Below are positions 1 through 10,904 of a stretch of DNA of 64,000 bases, one piece after another. Source of the stretch: JAKLIH01 sp964618955 (GTDB lineage: Bacteria; Patescibacteriota; Minisyncoccia; UBA6257; JAKLIH01). The notes under the pieces were generated by a model. The model had not been told where the DNA came from. It worked only from the letters and a program-made list of their open reading frames with translations, and ran no database searches. The stretch lies in NCBI GenBank assembly GCA_964618955.1, contig CAZUBO010000004.1, positions 1-64,000 on the forward strand. The letters are read 5' to 3'. The stretch's first letter is position 1. Each line of letters starts with the position of its first letter. A program made the position numbers and the translations under genes.

Positions 1-1
1 A

Positions 2-733
2 AGTCTTACATCAACCTTTGAGATTGGTAGTCCTAACCGAACCTTTAATACTCCATTACAACGTGATAAGAATCTTATTGCCTTTTGAAAATTTGATGAA
101 GCAACAGGCTCTGCTCTTGACTACTCTGGTAATGGACTTACTGGAACTCTTTCTGGACCTGAAAGACAAACTACTATTGGTACTAACAAAGCTATGTACT
201 ATGATGCGTCCGGAACTGACTATATCTCAACACCGAGTTTTGCCATACCTAATACAGGGATACTTACGATAGAGGTGTGAATGAAGAGCAAGTTACAAAC
301 CGGAATACGTCAAACAATATTAGCTGATGCTAATTATAACTCAACCGTTAGTTTTATTTGAATAGCTAGAGAGATTTCTGCTGACCATCTTCGTTATTAT
401 TATAGTGATGGAGCAGCAGCACAGGCTTTTAACTTTGTTAATTTTTTTCAAAGTCTAGATAACCAATGAATCCATACGATAGTAATTTGTGATTATAATA
501 ATAAAACATTAAAAGCATATAGAAATGGGGTTCAATATAGTACAACACAAAGTCTTACAGGTTCTCCCGTATTTCCTACAACTAATAGGGCAAAGTATAT
601 TGGCTCGTATGATGCAAGTCAAAATAGACTTACCGATGGCTCCCTTGATGAAGTAAGAATATATAATAGAGGGTTGAGTGCGGAGGAGATTGCTCAGCAT
701 TATAATTCAACAAAAGGGGAGTTTGGATTATAG
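2..733 (+). CDS. LamG-domain pilin-like surface protein, C-terminal part (5' end outside window)
   Basis: Reading frame open from the window edge, 243 residues, TAG stop. It closely matches the C-terminal two thirds of the pilin-LamG protein at 32392-33636. Shared blocks are FEIGSPNRT, LIAFWKFDE, ALDYSGNG, GPERQT, TNKAMYYDASGTDYISTPSF, DNQWIH and DGSLDEVRIYNRGLSAEE. These blocks form a LamG/concanavalin-like (jelly-roll) domain, typically a sugar- or protein-binding adhesin module. Four Trp codons are TGA; at the EVWMK and NQWIH positions the paralogue has TGG. The middle of the domain differs strongly between the two copies. The missing N-terminus is inferred to be a type IV prepilin, by analogy with the paralogue. 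Confidence 0.85.
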
Positions 734-736
734 TTA

Positions 737-764
737 TTGACAAACAACAAATCTATGCTAATAT
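737..764 (+). promoter_or_regulatory. Promoter of a predicted small RNA
   Basis: TTGACA at 737-742 and TAATAT at 759-764 with a 16-base spacer, just after the LamG stop codon. Start of transcription expected near 771. No coding frame follows, and uvrA has its own promoter further on. Confidence 0.55.
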
Positions 765-770
765 ATAGAC

Positions 771-857
771 AGTTAAGAATTGATGACTTAGTAGCAATAC
801 CAGGGAATTAATGCTTAACTACTGAAAGAAACAATTTGAGCAATCAGGTTGTTTTTT
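771..857 (+). ncRNA. Predicted ~85-nt small RNA with intrinsic terminator
   Basis: Follows the promoter at 737-764. GTTAAG (772-777) can pair with CTTAAC (814-819), with AATT/AATT inside, closing a 48-base domain. The 3' end is a hairpin AAACAA (829-834)/TTGTTT (849-854), extended by two G-U pairs and followed by T residues, as in an intrinsic terminator. No start codon with a meaningful frame is present. No known riboswitch or small-RNA family was recognised, so the function is unknown. Confidence 0.45.
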
Positions 858-894
858 TCTTTATTTCAATTTTTGAGATTTTAATCTCATTCTC

Positions 895-923
895 TGGACA
901 ATGATAAAAAAATATGATATAAT
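895..923 (+). promoter_or_regulatory. uvrA promoter
   Basis: TGGACA (895-900), 17-base spacer, TATAAT (918-923). The uvrA ATG lies 26 bases beyond the -10 box, with no SD in the short leader. No LexA-like box was evident. Confidence 0.65.
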
Positions 924-949
924 AGGTTAATTTCAATTAAATTTTTATC

Positions 950-3811
950 ATGAAAATTGAGAAAAAAGACAAAAAAGATACTATAAACTTCTATGGTGTC
1001 AAAGCCAATAATTTAAAGAATATCAATATCAAAATTCCTAAAAACAAATTAGTTGTTTTTTGTGGAGTTTCTGGTTCTGGAAAAACTTCTTTAGCTTTTG
1101 ATACTATCTATGCTGAAGCTGAAAGAAGATATGTTGAATCATTATCATCCTACGCCCGTCAATTCTTAGGAGTCAAAGACAAACCAAATATTGATAAGGC
1201 TGAGAATTTATCTCCCGCCATTTCAATTGATCAACGATCGTTAATGCGCAATCCTCGTTCTACTGTTGGCACTATTACTGAAATCTATGATTATCTAAGA
1301 ATTTTATATAGTAATATTGGCGAACCAATATGTCCTAATTGCCATAAAAAAATTCAAAGTCAAACTAATGCTCAAATTGTAAATCATATTTTGGAGTTAC
1401 CATCCAAAACTGAGTTTTTAATTCTCGCTCCAATTTTTCAAGATAAGAAAGGCGAACACAAAAGTATGATTGAAGAGATATATAAACTTGGATTTCCTCG
1501 AGGGAGATTTGATAATCAAATTTGAAAATTAGATGAATTACTTTTAAAAGATATTGATAAGAATAAAAAACATACTTTAGAGATTGTTATTGATAATTTA
1601 TCAATTGCTAAAGATATTGAAAAGAATCGAGTCTCAAGTTCTTGTGAACTAGCTTTGAAAATGGGTAAGGGTATTATGATTGTTAGCATTCAAAAAGGAG
1701 ATTTAAAATCATTAAAAGCTGATTTAAAATATACCTTTTCCAATCAAAATGAATCTGACATTGTCTTTTCAGAACATTTCGCTTGTAATACTTGCGGTTT
1801 TAATATGCCTAAGATTGAACCTCGTTTGTTTTCTTTTAACAATCCAATCGGAGCTTGTAAAAAATGCACTGGTATTGGGAATTTAATTTCAGTTGATCCA
1901 GAATTAATAATCTCTAATAAAGATTTGACTTTAAACGAAGGTGCTATTCATGCTTGAGCTACTGCTTCCCATCGTGTTGGTCGTCAGGGGTATTACTGAT
2001 GACTACTCGCTGGTTTAGCTGAGAAATATAACTTTTCTTTAGATGTTAAGGTCAAAGATTTACCTCCTGATATTATGAATATTATCTTTTATGGTGATAA
2101 AGATAATGGTGGTGAATTTGAAGGTGTTGTTAATAACTTAGAACGTCGTTGAAAAGAGACTGATTCGGATTGAACCAAAAAAGAAATTGAAAAATATATG
2201 CATAATATTGTTTGTCCCGAATGTAATGGTCTTCGCTTAAGTAAGCAAGCTCTAAGCGTTTTAATTAATTCCAAGAATATTTCAGATATCAATTCTATGA
2301 CTATTGATAATTCAATTAAATTCTTTGATGATTTAAAATCAAATTTAACGGGTAATAAGAAAGATATTGCTAGTCCTTTAATTAAAGAGATTTTACTTCG
2401 TTTGAATTTTCTTAAAGATGTTAGTTTGAATTATTTAACTTTAGCTCGTGAATCTACTACTTTATCGGGTGGTGAAGCTCAACGTATTCGTTTGGCTACT
2501 CAGATTAGTTCTGGCTTATCGAATATTATCTATGTTTTAGACGAACCTTCTATTGGTCTTCATCCTCGTGATCAAGAACGTTTAATTTCGAATTTAAAGA
2601 AACTTCGTGATTTAGATAATACTGTTATCGTTGTTGAACATGATGAGCAAACTATCATGGCGGCTGACTGAGTTATTGAGATTGGCCCTAAAGCTGGTAA
2701 GTTTGGTGGAGAGATTGTTTTTCAGGGTTCTCCTAGGGAATTACTAAAATCAAAATCATTGACTGGTCAGTACTTAAGTCAAAAATTAAAAGTTGAATTA
2801 TCAAAAGACAAAAAACGTTTAGACAATCAATCTAGTATTGTTTTAGAGGGTTGTCAAAAACATAATTTAAAAAATATTAATGTTAGTTTTCCTTTAGGGA
2901 AGTTGATTGGTATTACTGGTGTTTCCGGTTCTGGTAAATCAACTTTAATTATGGATGTTTTGTATCCCGCTATTACAAAATATTTTAAGATTCATTCTGA
3001 TAATGATTCAACCTATTCCAAAATCAAAGGTGTTCAATACATTGATCGTTGTATATTAGTCGATCAAGAACCTATCGGTCGTACTCCTCGTTCCAATCCC
3101 GTTACCTACATCGGTGTTTTTAACTATATTCGCGATTTGTTTTCCAAAACCGAATTAAGCAAAATGCGAGGCTATGATGCTGGACGTTTTAGTTTTAATG
3201 TTAAAGGCGGTAGATGTGAAGCTTGCCAGGGCGATGGGTATAAAAAAATCGAAATGTATTTTCTTCCTGACGTGTATACTGTTTGTGATGAATGTAATGG
3301 TACTCGTTTTAATGATGAGACTTTAGAAGCAACATTCAAAGATAAAAACATCGCTGATGTTTTGGAAATGAGTGTTGAAGAAGCTTTAAAATTCTTCAAA
3401 GATATCCCCATAATTAAAAACAAACTACAGTTGTTAAGTGATGTTGGATTATCATATATGAAGTTAGGCCAATCTTCAACTACTTTATCCGGTGGTGAAG
3501 CTCAGAGAGTTAAGCTTGCTGAAGAATTATCCAAACGCGATACTGGTAAGACTTTATATATCTTAGACGAGCCAACTACTGGTCTTCATTTTGATGACAT
3601 CAAAAAATTATTAAATATTCTAAACCTCTTAGTTGAAAAAGGGAATACGGTTATCGTAATTGAGCATGAATTAGATGTTATTAAGAATTGTGATTATCTA
3701 ATTGATTTAGGGCCCGAAGGTGGTGATAAAGGTGGAGAAGTTTTGGCTTCGGGCACTGTCAAAGATATCAAAAATACTAAAAAAAGCTATACTGGGAAGT
3801 TCTTGAAATAG
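950..3811 (+). CDS. uvrA: UvrABC excinuclease subunit A
   Basis: 953 residues, normal length for UvrA, the damage-scanning ATPase that loads UvrB in nucleotide excision repair. The two ABC modules each have a Walker A (GVSGSGKT near residue 39 and GVSGSGKST near 655) and an LSGGEAQR signature (near 505 and 845). Zinc-binding Cys pairs are visible as CPNCHKK, CNTCGF/CKKC, CPECNG and CEACQGDG/CDECNG. Seven in-frame TGA codons read as Trp, including a TGATGA pair (GYYWW). The ATG at 950 gives the family N-terminus; there is no SD. A weak 6-bp hairpin (3797-3816) overlaps the stop codon. Confidence 0.97.
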
Positions 3812-3971
3812 AACTTTACATATTAATAAAAAATGATAAAATTTGATCAGAATGAAAGGCGGCATATATGTTAAATCAAGCTATATTATCCTTGCTTTTT
3901 ACATTCCCCAACCTTTATATACTATTTTCAAGAATTATTCAAATATTTTAAAAAACCAATATTTTTAGCTT

Positions 3972-4000
3972 TTGACATTTTTTCTAATTTTTGTTAGTAT
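3972..4000 (+). promoter_or_regulatory. Promoter of the 4032 gene
   Basis: TTGACA (3972-3977), 17-base T-rich spacer, TAGTAT (3995-4000). The start codon lies 31 bases after the -10 box. Bases 3812-3971 hold no convincing gene. Confidence 0.65.
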
Positions 4001-4031
4001 ATTAATATAACTAAAACTTTAAAAATATACC

Positions 4032-4622
4032 ATGTCAATAAATCCGATACAAATTAATCAAATTCCAAGTAAAATTGAGATTCAAAAAACTCCAGAAGAA
4101 AAATTAGAAACATCTCGGTTTAATCTTCTGTTGAAAATTAAAGATTCACTTAATAACGATACGTCCGATCAAAGTACTTTTTCCGTTGAAAAAGTTGATC
4201 ATAAGTCCAATCTATACTCTCTAGTTTTTAAAAACAGCAAAAATACTGACGAAGATCCAAATACTTATTCTGGCTATTTTAAAAAGATATTTCTTTTAAT
4301 GCAAAATATGCGAAAACAATTATCCCTTCGATCGTTTAATATTTTTGATGAAATAGAGAAAATCAATATGCCAGATATTAAAAATTCAAAAGCAATAAAT
4401 CCTTTTGAGCTTATACAAAAAATGAGTGGTCTTTTCCCTGATATATTAATCAAATCTATCTACAAGCCAGGTGAAGATATTCAAACCTATAAGGTCATAT
4501 TAGACAAAGATAAATACGAAAATAAAGCAAAGAGTGATGTTATAGATATAGAAAACGAAAAAGAATATTCTGCAGAAAAATTATATAGTTTATTAGAAAA
4601 AATCGATATTTTGTTTTCCTAA
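4032..4622 (+). CDS. Hypothetical protein, 196 aa
   Basis: Not recognised. An uninterrupted 196-residue frame with its own promoter, lacking a signal peptide or membrane segment and rich in Lys, Asp, Glu, Asn and Ile, so probably a soluble cytoplasmic protein. The first 30 residues (IQINQIPSKIEIQKTPEEKLE) look extended and polar. The rest alternates charged and hydrophobic residues, as in a small alpha/beta or helical domain. It is monocistronic, between uvrA and frr, with hairpin-forming sequence after the stop. No Trp codon of either kind occurs. No function is proposed. Confidence 0.75.
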   Translation: MSINPIQINQIPSKIEIQKTPEEKLETSRFNLLLKIKDSLNNDTSDQSTFSVEKVDHKSNLYSLVFKNSKNTDEDPNTYSGYFKKIFLLMQNMRKQLSLRSFNIFDEIEKINMPDIKNSKAINPFELIQKMSGLFPDILIKSIYKPGEDIQTYKVILDKDKYENKAKSDVIDIENEKEYSAEKLYSLLEKIDILFS

Positions 4623-4684
4623 TTAAACTATTTAATAAATATTAAGTAATTATTATTTTACTATAATTGTTTGTTAGAAAAGGA

Positions 4685-4709
4685 AAAAGAGAAGATTTTC
4701 CTCTCTTTT
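4685..4709 (+). terminator. Hairpin between the 4032 gene and frr
   Basis: AAAAGAGA (4685-4692) pairs with TCTCTTTT (4702-4709) around a 9-base loop. The A-tract before and T-tract after would let it act as a weak terminator in either direction. Confidence 0.5.
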
Positions 4710-4737
4710 GTTATATTTTAACTATCAAGTTATACAC

Positions 4738-4766
4738 TTGCTTTTTTCTTTGCTTTTTGTTAATAT
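4738..4766 (+). promoter_or_regulatory. Promoter of the frr-rseP-mre operon
   Basis: TTGCTT (4738-4743), 17-base T-rich spacer, TAATAT (4761-4766). The frr ATG follows 31 bases later. This is the only good promoter seen before mreB, since the gaps frr-rseP (19 bases) and rseP-mreB (20 bases) are too short to hold another. Confidence 0.6.
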
Positions 4767-4796
4767 TTATATAACTAAATACTTAAATTTATCCCT

Positions 4797-5357
4797 ATGA
4801 ACGATGATAACAATCTTGTCAACTTAAAAGAAAATCTTAAAACTTGTCTTGATTTTTTTGCTGAGAAATTAGCCTCTATCAGATCTAATAGAGTAACGAC
4901 TTCACTTGTTGAAGGCTTGATGGTAGAATGCTATGGCTCCTTTGCGCCATTAAAAACCATGGCCAATTTAGTAGTTCAATTACCAAATATCATAATCATT
5001 GAACCATGAGATCCTAGTATTTTAAATAATATTATTAAGGCTATTGAATCTTCAAATCTCGGAGTCAATCCTCAAAAAGATGTAAAGTTCTTAAGAGTTG
5101 TTTTTCCTTCATTAACTCAAGATCGTCGAGATCAGCTAATTAAATTAGCTAATTCCGAAAAAGAGAATTGTAGGGTTGAGATCAAAAAACATCGTGAGAC
5201 TTTTATGAAGAAAATTCAATCCGAATTTAATGTTAAATCCTTATCGGAAGATACTAAAAATTATTTAGAAAAAGAAGGTCAAAAAGAGATTGACAAGGCT
5301 AACGAAAATGCTCAAACTCTTTGCGACAAAAAGATTGCTGAGTTGAAAGAATTTTAA
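4797..5357 (+). CDS. frr: Ribosome recycling factor
   Basis: 186 residues, the usual RRF length. RRF splits the post-termination ribosome together with EF-G. Family features: N-terminal helix with LASIRSNRVTTSLVEGL (family consensus R.GRA...L), the EPWD segment, LGVNPQKD, then LTQDRRDQLIKLANSEKENCRVEIKKHRE and the C-terminal coiled-coil arm. One TGA encodes the Trp of EPWD, which is conserved in other bacteria. First gene of the envelope operon; the stop codon is 19 bases before rseP. Confidence 0.95.
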
Positions 5358-5376
5358 AAACTTTTAAATTTATCTT

Positions 5377-6477
5377 ATGCTATATTTTTTAATCATCTTG
5401 ACTGTTTTAGTTTTAGTTCATGAATTAGGACATTTCATTGTCAGTATATTTTTCAAAGTTAAAGTTGAAGAATTTGGTATTGGTTTTCCACCAGCTTTTT
5501 TTAAGAAAAAAGGTAAGTTAACTACTTATTCTTTGAACTTATTACCTTTAGGTGGTTTTGTAAAGCTCTATGGTGAAGATGGTTCTAATCAAGGTGATCC
5601 TAATAGCTTTGCTTCTAAGAAATTATGACAAAAGATAATTATTCTTTTAGCCGGTGTTTTCAACAACCTTCTTTTAGGATATGTTATTTTATCAATTTTG
5701 CTATTAATTGGTTTACCTTTGATTGGTAATTTTGATGAAATCTATGCTTATCTTGATAAAAATGCTGTAATTAAAAAAGAAGAAATTAGTATTACATATA
5801 TCAGCAAAGATTCTCCAGCCATTTCTGCTGGTTTAAAAATTAATGATAAGATTATTGATTATGGTACTAGTGTTGGTGATTTGAACAAAGTCAACAAATT
5901 AAGTAATTTTGAATACTTTGTTCAAAACAATAAAGGTAGAGAAGTCTATTTAAAAGTTGAAAATAAAGGCAAAGAAGAAGTTGTTAATGTTATGCCACGT
6001 TCAACTTATGCTAAAGGTGATGGTCCTATTGGCATTGCTTTGTCTCCCGCAGTATACTATACATTTCCTTTTGGCCAGAACTTTGTTCAAGCCTTTAAGA
6101 TGATTCAAAAGACTTACCAAATGTTCTTTAATACTATTGGTGGTGTCTTTGGTTCAATCTTCAATCTCAAAGCTAAGAATCATGATGTTGCGGGCCCCGT
6201 AGGCATTGCAGTAGTGACTTCTAATGTTGCTAAGATGGGTATGGCTTACTTAGTAGCCTTTACTGCTTCATTCTCAATCAATTTAGCCATTGTAAATATG
6301 TTACCAATTCCTGGATTAGATGGTGGTAGAATTCTAATGCTTTTAATCGAAAAGATTTCTAAGAAGAAATTCAGTCAGAAGTTTGAGAATTGATCAATTG
6401 GTATTGGTTTGGCTTTCTTGATTGTTATTGTTATTTTTGTTACTATTAAAGATGTTCTTTACTATTTTATTTATTAA
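5377..6477 (+). CDS. rseP: Site-2 (RseP/M50 family) intramembrane zinc metalloprotease
   Basis: 366 residues. The zinc motif HELGH lies in the first membrane helix (residues 15-19) and the second active-site motif PGLDGGR near residue 310, as in the RseP/RIP family, which cleaves transmembrane anti-sigma factors and signal-peptide remnants. A PDZ-like segment (SPAISAGLKINDKIIDYG) lies between. Further TM segments follow KLWQK and occur at the C-terminus. Two TGA codons are Trp (KKLWQK, ENWSIG). The frr neighbourhood is common for this gene. No obvious sigma/anti-sigma substrate is encoded here. Confidence 0.93.
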
Positions 6478-6497
6478 TTAAAATTTAACTTTTATCT

Positions 6498-7568
6498 ATG
6501 AAAAATATTTTTGAAAATCTGTTCAAGATGAATTCATTATCCCAAGAAGTTGGATTAGACTTAGGCACTAGTAAGATATCGGTCTACCTAAAGAATAAGG
6601 GTATTATGTTAAATGAGCCTTCAGTTGTTGCTGTTAATAATAAGACTGATCAGATTGTTGCAATTGGTCATGAAGCTTCTGCTATGATTGGCAAAACTCC
6701 TCAGCATATTACAGTTACTAAACCTTTAGTTAATGGCGTAATTTCTGACTTTGAAGTTGCTGAAAAAATGATAAGCTATTTATTACAAAGAATTAGAGAA
6801 GGTAATAAGGGTGGTAAGTTTTGATTTGTAAAACGTGCTATCGTTGGTGTGCCTTCTAATTGTACTGAAGTCGAGAAAAAAGCTGTTGAAGACGTCTTTC
6901 ACAATGCTGGTGCTAAAGAAGTATATTTGATTGAAAAGTCTTTAGCTATTGCTATTGGTTCCGGCTTGCTATTAAAAGAACCTAAAGGACATTTAATTGT
7001 TGATATTGGTGGTGGTATTACGGAAGTTGCTATCATCTCTTTAGGTGGTGTTGTTGTGTCACAAAATATTCGTATTGCTGGTGATAAATTAAATGAAGAT
7101 ATTGTTCGTTACATCAAAGATAATTTTAAATTAGCAATTGGTGATCAAACTGCTGAAAAAATTAAAATTACTATTGGTTCTGCCGTTCCAACTCATGCTA
7201 CTACTGATAACTTTTTGATTATTCAAGGTCGCGATCTTACTAAAGGTCTTCCAAAAGAAATTAAAATTACCGATAAAGAAATTAGAGAAGCTTTATCAGA
7301 ATCTCTAGAGACAATTGTTCAAACAATTAAAAATACTATTGAGACAGCTCCGCCAGAATTAATTCCTGATATTATGAATCATGGTATTTTACTCACTGGT
7401 GGTACTAGTCTATTAAAAGGTATGGATAAATTAATTGAATCCTCAACTGGTTTAGAAGTTAATATTGCTGACGATCCTATCAATACCGTTGTTAGAGGTG
7501 AAGGAATTATCCTTGAGAATTTTGAAGGTATGAAAGCATATCTTTTATCAACTATCACTAATAATTAA
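6498..7568 (+). CDS. mreB: Rod-shape determining actin homologue MreB
   Basis: 356 residues, typical of MreB, the cytoskeletal ATPase that guides lateral wall synthesis. Actin-fold signatures: phosphate 1 VGLDLGTSKI, phosphate 2 LIVDIGGGITEVAIISLGG, adenosine motif ILLTGGTSLLKGMD. A near-membrane N-terminal segment (MKNIFENLFKM) could serve as an amphipathic anchor. One TGA (GGKFWFVKRA) is Trp. First gene of mreBCD-pbp2, 20 bases after rseP. Confidence 0.96.
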
Positions 7569-7586
7569 TTTTAAACTAAAAGCAAA

Positions 7587-8399
7587 ATGATAAATTACAT
7601 TCCTAAACAAAAAAAGACTAAAAAATTAAACGGTTTGTTTTTAATTTTTGTCTTGTTAACTTGGTCACTCTTTGTTGTGTTTTTCAATAACAGTTTAAAG
7701 CTTGTTACTACTGAAGTTTTAGCTGTTACTCAGCCAGTTCAAGAGAAGACCGGGAATGTTATGAACTACTTAGGTGATTTATTTAATTTTGCCAACATTC
7801 GCAATGACTATTATCGCTTGAAAGAAAAAGAAAAAGATTTTGATCAAAATGCTGGCACTTTAAGTGCTTTAAAGTATGAGAATGAAGGTTTACATAAGTT
7901 ATTGAATTCTGATTCTAATAAATACAATATTATTTCTGCCAAAGTTTTGGTAGGTGATATCAACGGTACTGATGGTATTTTTATCATCAATCGTGGCTCT
8001 AATGATGACTTAAAAGTTGGTATGAATGTTATTCTGCCCGAGAATATTTTAGTTGGTAAGATTATTGAAGTTTTTAAGAATTATTCCAAAGTAGAATCTC
8101 TTCATAGCAATTCTACCAATCTTAGTGTTTTAAGCGTGGCTAAGAATTTTTTAGCCTTGCTTAAAAAAGATCAAAATGGTTCTTTAACTTTGAAATTCTA
8201 TTCCGATGAAAGCGTTTTTAATACTAATGATATTTTTGTAACTTCAAGTGAAAACAAAGATTTCATTTCTGGACTATTAGTAGGGAAGATTCGTTCAATC
8301 AAAAATACATCATTAACTAACCAAAAGAATATTTTAATTGAAACCTTTTTTGAACCTTCAAAGTTACGTAACGTCTTTGTCATCACTAACTATCCTTAA
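7587..8399 (+). CDS. mreC: Cell-shape protein MreC
   Basis: 270 residues: one N-terminal membrane helix (LFLIFVLLTWSLFVVFFN), a coiled coil (about residues 70-105, YYRLKEKEKDFDQNAG), then the periplasmic beta domain typical of MreC, with GDINGTDGIFIINRGSNDDLKVGMNVI and a second barrel ending in FEPSKLRNVFVI. It links MreB to the elongation PBP. No TGA codon; the Trp in the membrane helix is TGG. It starts 18 bases after mreB. Confidence 0.92.
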   Translation: MINYIPKQKKTKKLNGLFLIFVLLTWSLFVVFFNNSLKLVTTEVLAVTQPVQEKTGNVMNYLGDLFNFANIRNDYYRLKEKEKDFDQNAGTLSALKYENEGLHKLLNSDSNKYNIISAKVLVGDINGTDGIFIINRGSNDDLKVGMNVILPENILVGKIIEVFKNYSKVESLHSNSTNLSVLSVAKNFLALLKKDQNGSLTLKFYSDESVFNTNDIFVTSSENKDFISGLLVGKIRSIKNTSLTNQKNILIETFFEPSKLRNVFVITNYP

Positions 8400-8408
8400 T
8401 TTAAATAT

Positions 8409-8873
8409 ATGAAACTTCATCCTTTTTTTACTTTTTTGTTTGTTATTCTTTGCTCAATAATTTTTATACCTAATTTAAATATTTTTTTAAGACCTAATTT
8501 AATTTTGATTTTTGTTTTGATTTTTGCCTTTAAATTAGGTTTTTTAAATACCATTTGATTTTGAATTATTGGGGGAATTGTTTTAGATAGTTTTTCTTCA
8601 AATAACTTTCCTATCAATTCTTTAATTTTTGTTGGGTTGTTTTCTTTGTCTTTTGTTTTTTTGAAGATCTTTGATTTTGAAACCAAGATGTCAAAGATTG
8701 TTATTGCTTTTCTTTCAATCTTTTTGTATTATCTTGTTTGATTTTTTGTTTTCAAAATCGAAACTAAAATATTTAATACGAATTTAATTTGGTATTGTTT
8801 AGAGACTTTGATTCTGTTTTTATTGGTTTTCAATCTTAATTTTAAAATAAAACAAAATGAAAAAATCTTTTAA
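8409..8873 (+). CDS. mreD: Rod-shape membrane protein MreD
   Basis: 154 residues, visible only when TGA is read as Trp (three TGA: NTIWFWIIGG twice, YLVWFFVF once; one TGG). About five hydrophobic helices. The central GGIVLDSFSSNNFPINSLIFV resembles the MreD signature G..(L)D......P.G.......; the position between mreC and the elongation PBP gene supports the call. The last 17 bases overlap the start of the PBP2 gene in another frame, consistent with translational coupling. Sequence is extremely T-rich (Phe/Ile/Leu). Confidence 0.85.
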
Positions 8874-10875
8874 AAATTCTAAAATATCTTTTGAAGAGAT
8901 CTTGGTTGATCGTCATGCTAAAAGCTTTAGTGATGATTTTCAACGTTTAGAAGATCCTTTATCTGAATTAGCCATTTTAAAGTTTTTTGGTTTTGTTTTG
9001 CTATGTATGTTAATTCTCTTTATTCGTATCTTTTATCTTAACATTGTACAAGGTAATACCAATTACATGATATCCGAAAACAATCGTATGCGATATGTAT
9101 TAATCAAGGCTCCTCGCGGTGTTATCTACGATCGCTATCATAATGCGATTGTTTCTAACAAAACTTCATTGTCTTTGATTTTGTTACCTCGAGATTTTCT
9201 AGATCAAAAGACTAAGTTTTCGAATGATAAAATAGCTCTTATCAGTAATATCTTTGGACTAGAAAAAGATGAATTAGAAAAGATTTTAAACAAGATTGAT
9301 CAGAGTTCTTACGAGCCAATCTTGTTAAAGACCAATGTTACTAGTGATATGGCTAGATTGTTTGAATCTGACATCGCTATTACATCTAACCTCGGTTTGT
9401 ACATCATTGAAGACTACATGCGGTCGTATTGCGATTCTAATGCCTTTACTCACGTTACTGGGTACATTGGCCGTATGAATGATGAAGACATCAAGAATAA
9501 CCCTTCTTACCCTATCGCTGACTTAATTGGCAAGTATGGCATTGAAACTCAATATGAAAAGTTTCTTCATGGATTATCAGGTAAGAAGATGATGGAAGTA
9601 GATGCTAGTTCCAAATTAAATCCTGAATTAGGTATTATCAATCCTGTTCCAGGCAATCGTTTGATTACTACAATTGACAAAGAACTTCAACAATTTTTGT
9701 ATGATACTATGTTAAAGTCGGTTAACAAATTAGGATTGAATAAAGCTACCGCCATCATGACCAATCCTAAGACTGGTGAAGTTTTAGCTATGGTTAGTAT
9801 TCCAAGTATTGATGCTGAAGCTTTTTCTTCCGGTGCTCCTAAGAGCATAATCAATTCTACCCTAACTAATAAATACAATCCTTTTATCAATCGTGCTATC
9901 TCCGGTTTGTATTCTCCCGGTTCCACTATTAAACCTTTAGTAGCTTTAGCCGCTTTAATGGAAAATACCATTAATCCCGAAGACAATATCAAAGATCAAG
10001 ATGCGGTTGTCATTCCTAATAAATACAATCCTAGTAAACCTTCAATTTTTAAAGACTGAAAGAATCATGGCTGAGTAAATATGCATACTGCTATTGCCTA
10101 TTCTTGTAATGTATATTTCTATGCTTTGGGTGGCGGGTATAAAGACATTCCTGGTTTAGGAATTACTCGATTAAAAAAATATTGAACTTTGTTTCATTTA
10201 GGAACTCATCTAGGTATTGATTTAGATAATGAAAAAGATGGTAATCTTCCTGATCCTGAATACAAAAAAAGAGTTAATCCCAATAATCCTTTATGACTTT
10301 TAGGAGATACATATAACGTATCTATCGGTCAGGGTGATTTGCTTTTGACTCCGCTTCAGATCGCTTACTATATCGGATCAATCGCCAACAATGGCAAAAT
10401 CATGCGACCATATGTTGTATCAAAAATTATTGATGCGAACAATCAAGTTGTTTTTGAACAAAAATCAAAAGTAATTAAGAATGTAAATATTCCAACTGAA
10501 TATATGGATATCGTTAGAGATGGTATGCGTAAAGTTATCACTTTAGGTTCTGGTCAATTAATGAAAACCATTCCTTTTGAAGTTGCTGGTAAAACTGGGT
10601 CAGCCCAAATACAAGGGAACACCAAAACTAATGCTATCTTTGCTGGCTTTGCTCCCTACAAAGATCCCGAGATTTTAATTTTGGTTTTGCTTGAAGAACC
10701 ACCTGAAGGATCTGTGGTTACCATTCCCTTAGTAGACGAAGTTCTTCGTTTTTACTATAACAATCGTTTTCTTAAAAAACCAAAAGTTATTGAATTCAAT
10801 AACGAAGTTGAGACTACTACTACAACAATTTCGACAACGACGACAATCACTACAACTACCACAACTTTGCCTTAA
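8857..10875 (+). CDS. mrdA: Penicillin-binding protein 2 (elongasome transpeptidase)
   Basis: 672 residues, class B PBP that cross-links lateral peptidoglycan with MreBCD. One N-terminal TM helix (FFGFVLLCMLILFIRIFY), dimerisation domain with APRGVIYDRYHN, then the transpeptidase with SxxK (SPGSTIKP, Ser near 355), SxN (YSCNVY, near 414) and KTG (AGKTGSAQ, near 578). Four TGA Trp codons lie between residues 400 and 480 (DWKNHGW, KYWTLF, NPLWLLG). The C-terminus ends in a low-complexity Thr tail of about 20 residues (TTTTTI...LP), not usual for PBP2, which could span the wall or be glycosylated. Confidence 0.95.
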
Positions 10876-10904
10876 TTTTTTTATAAAAAATTAATTAGAT
10901 AAAT

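Noticed and set aside
3868..3951. 27-codon hydrophobic ORF between uvrA and the next gene
   Set aside because: No promoter, no homologue recognised, and such short frames are expected by chance in AT-rich sequence.
9687..9992. Minus-strand open frames opposite PBP2, rpoB, iscU, dnaK and others
   Set aside because: They mirror the codon structure of the real genes on the other strand and show no family signature or start signals.
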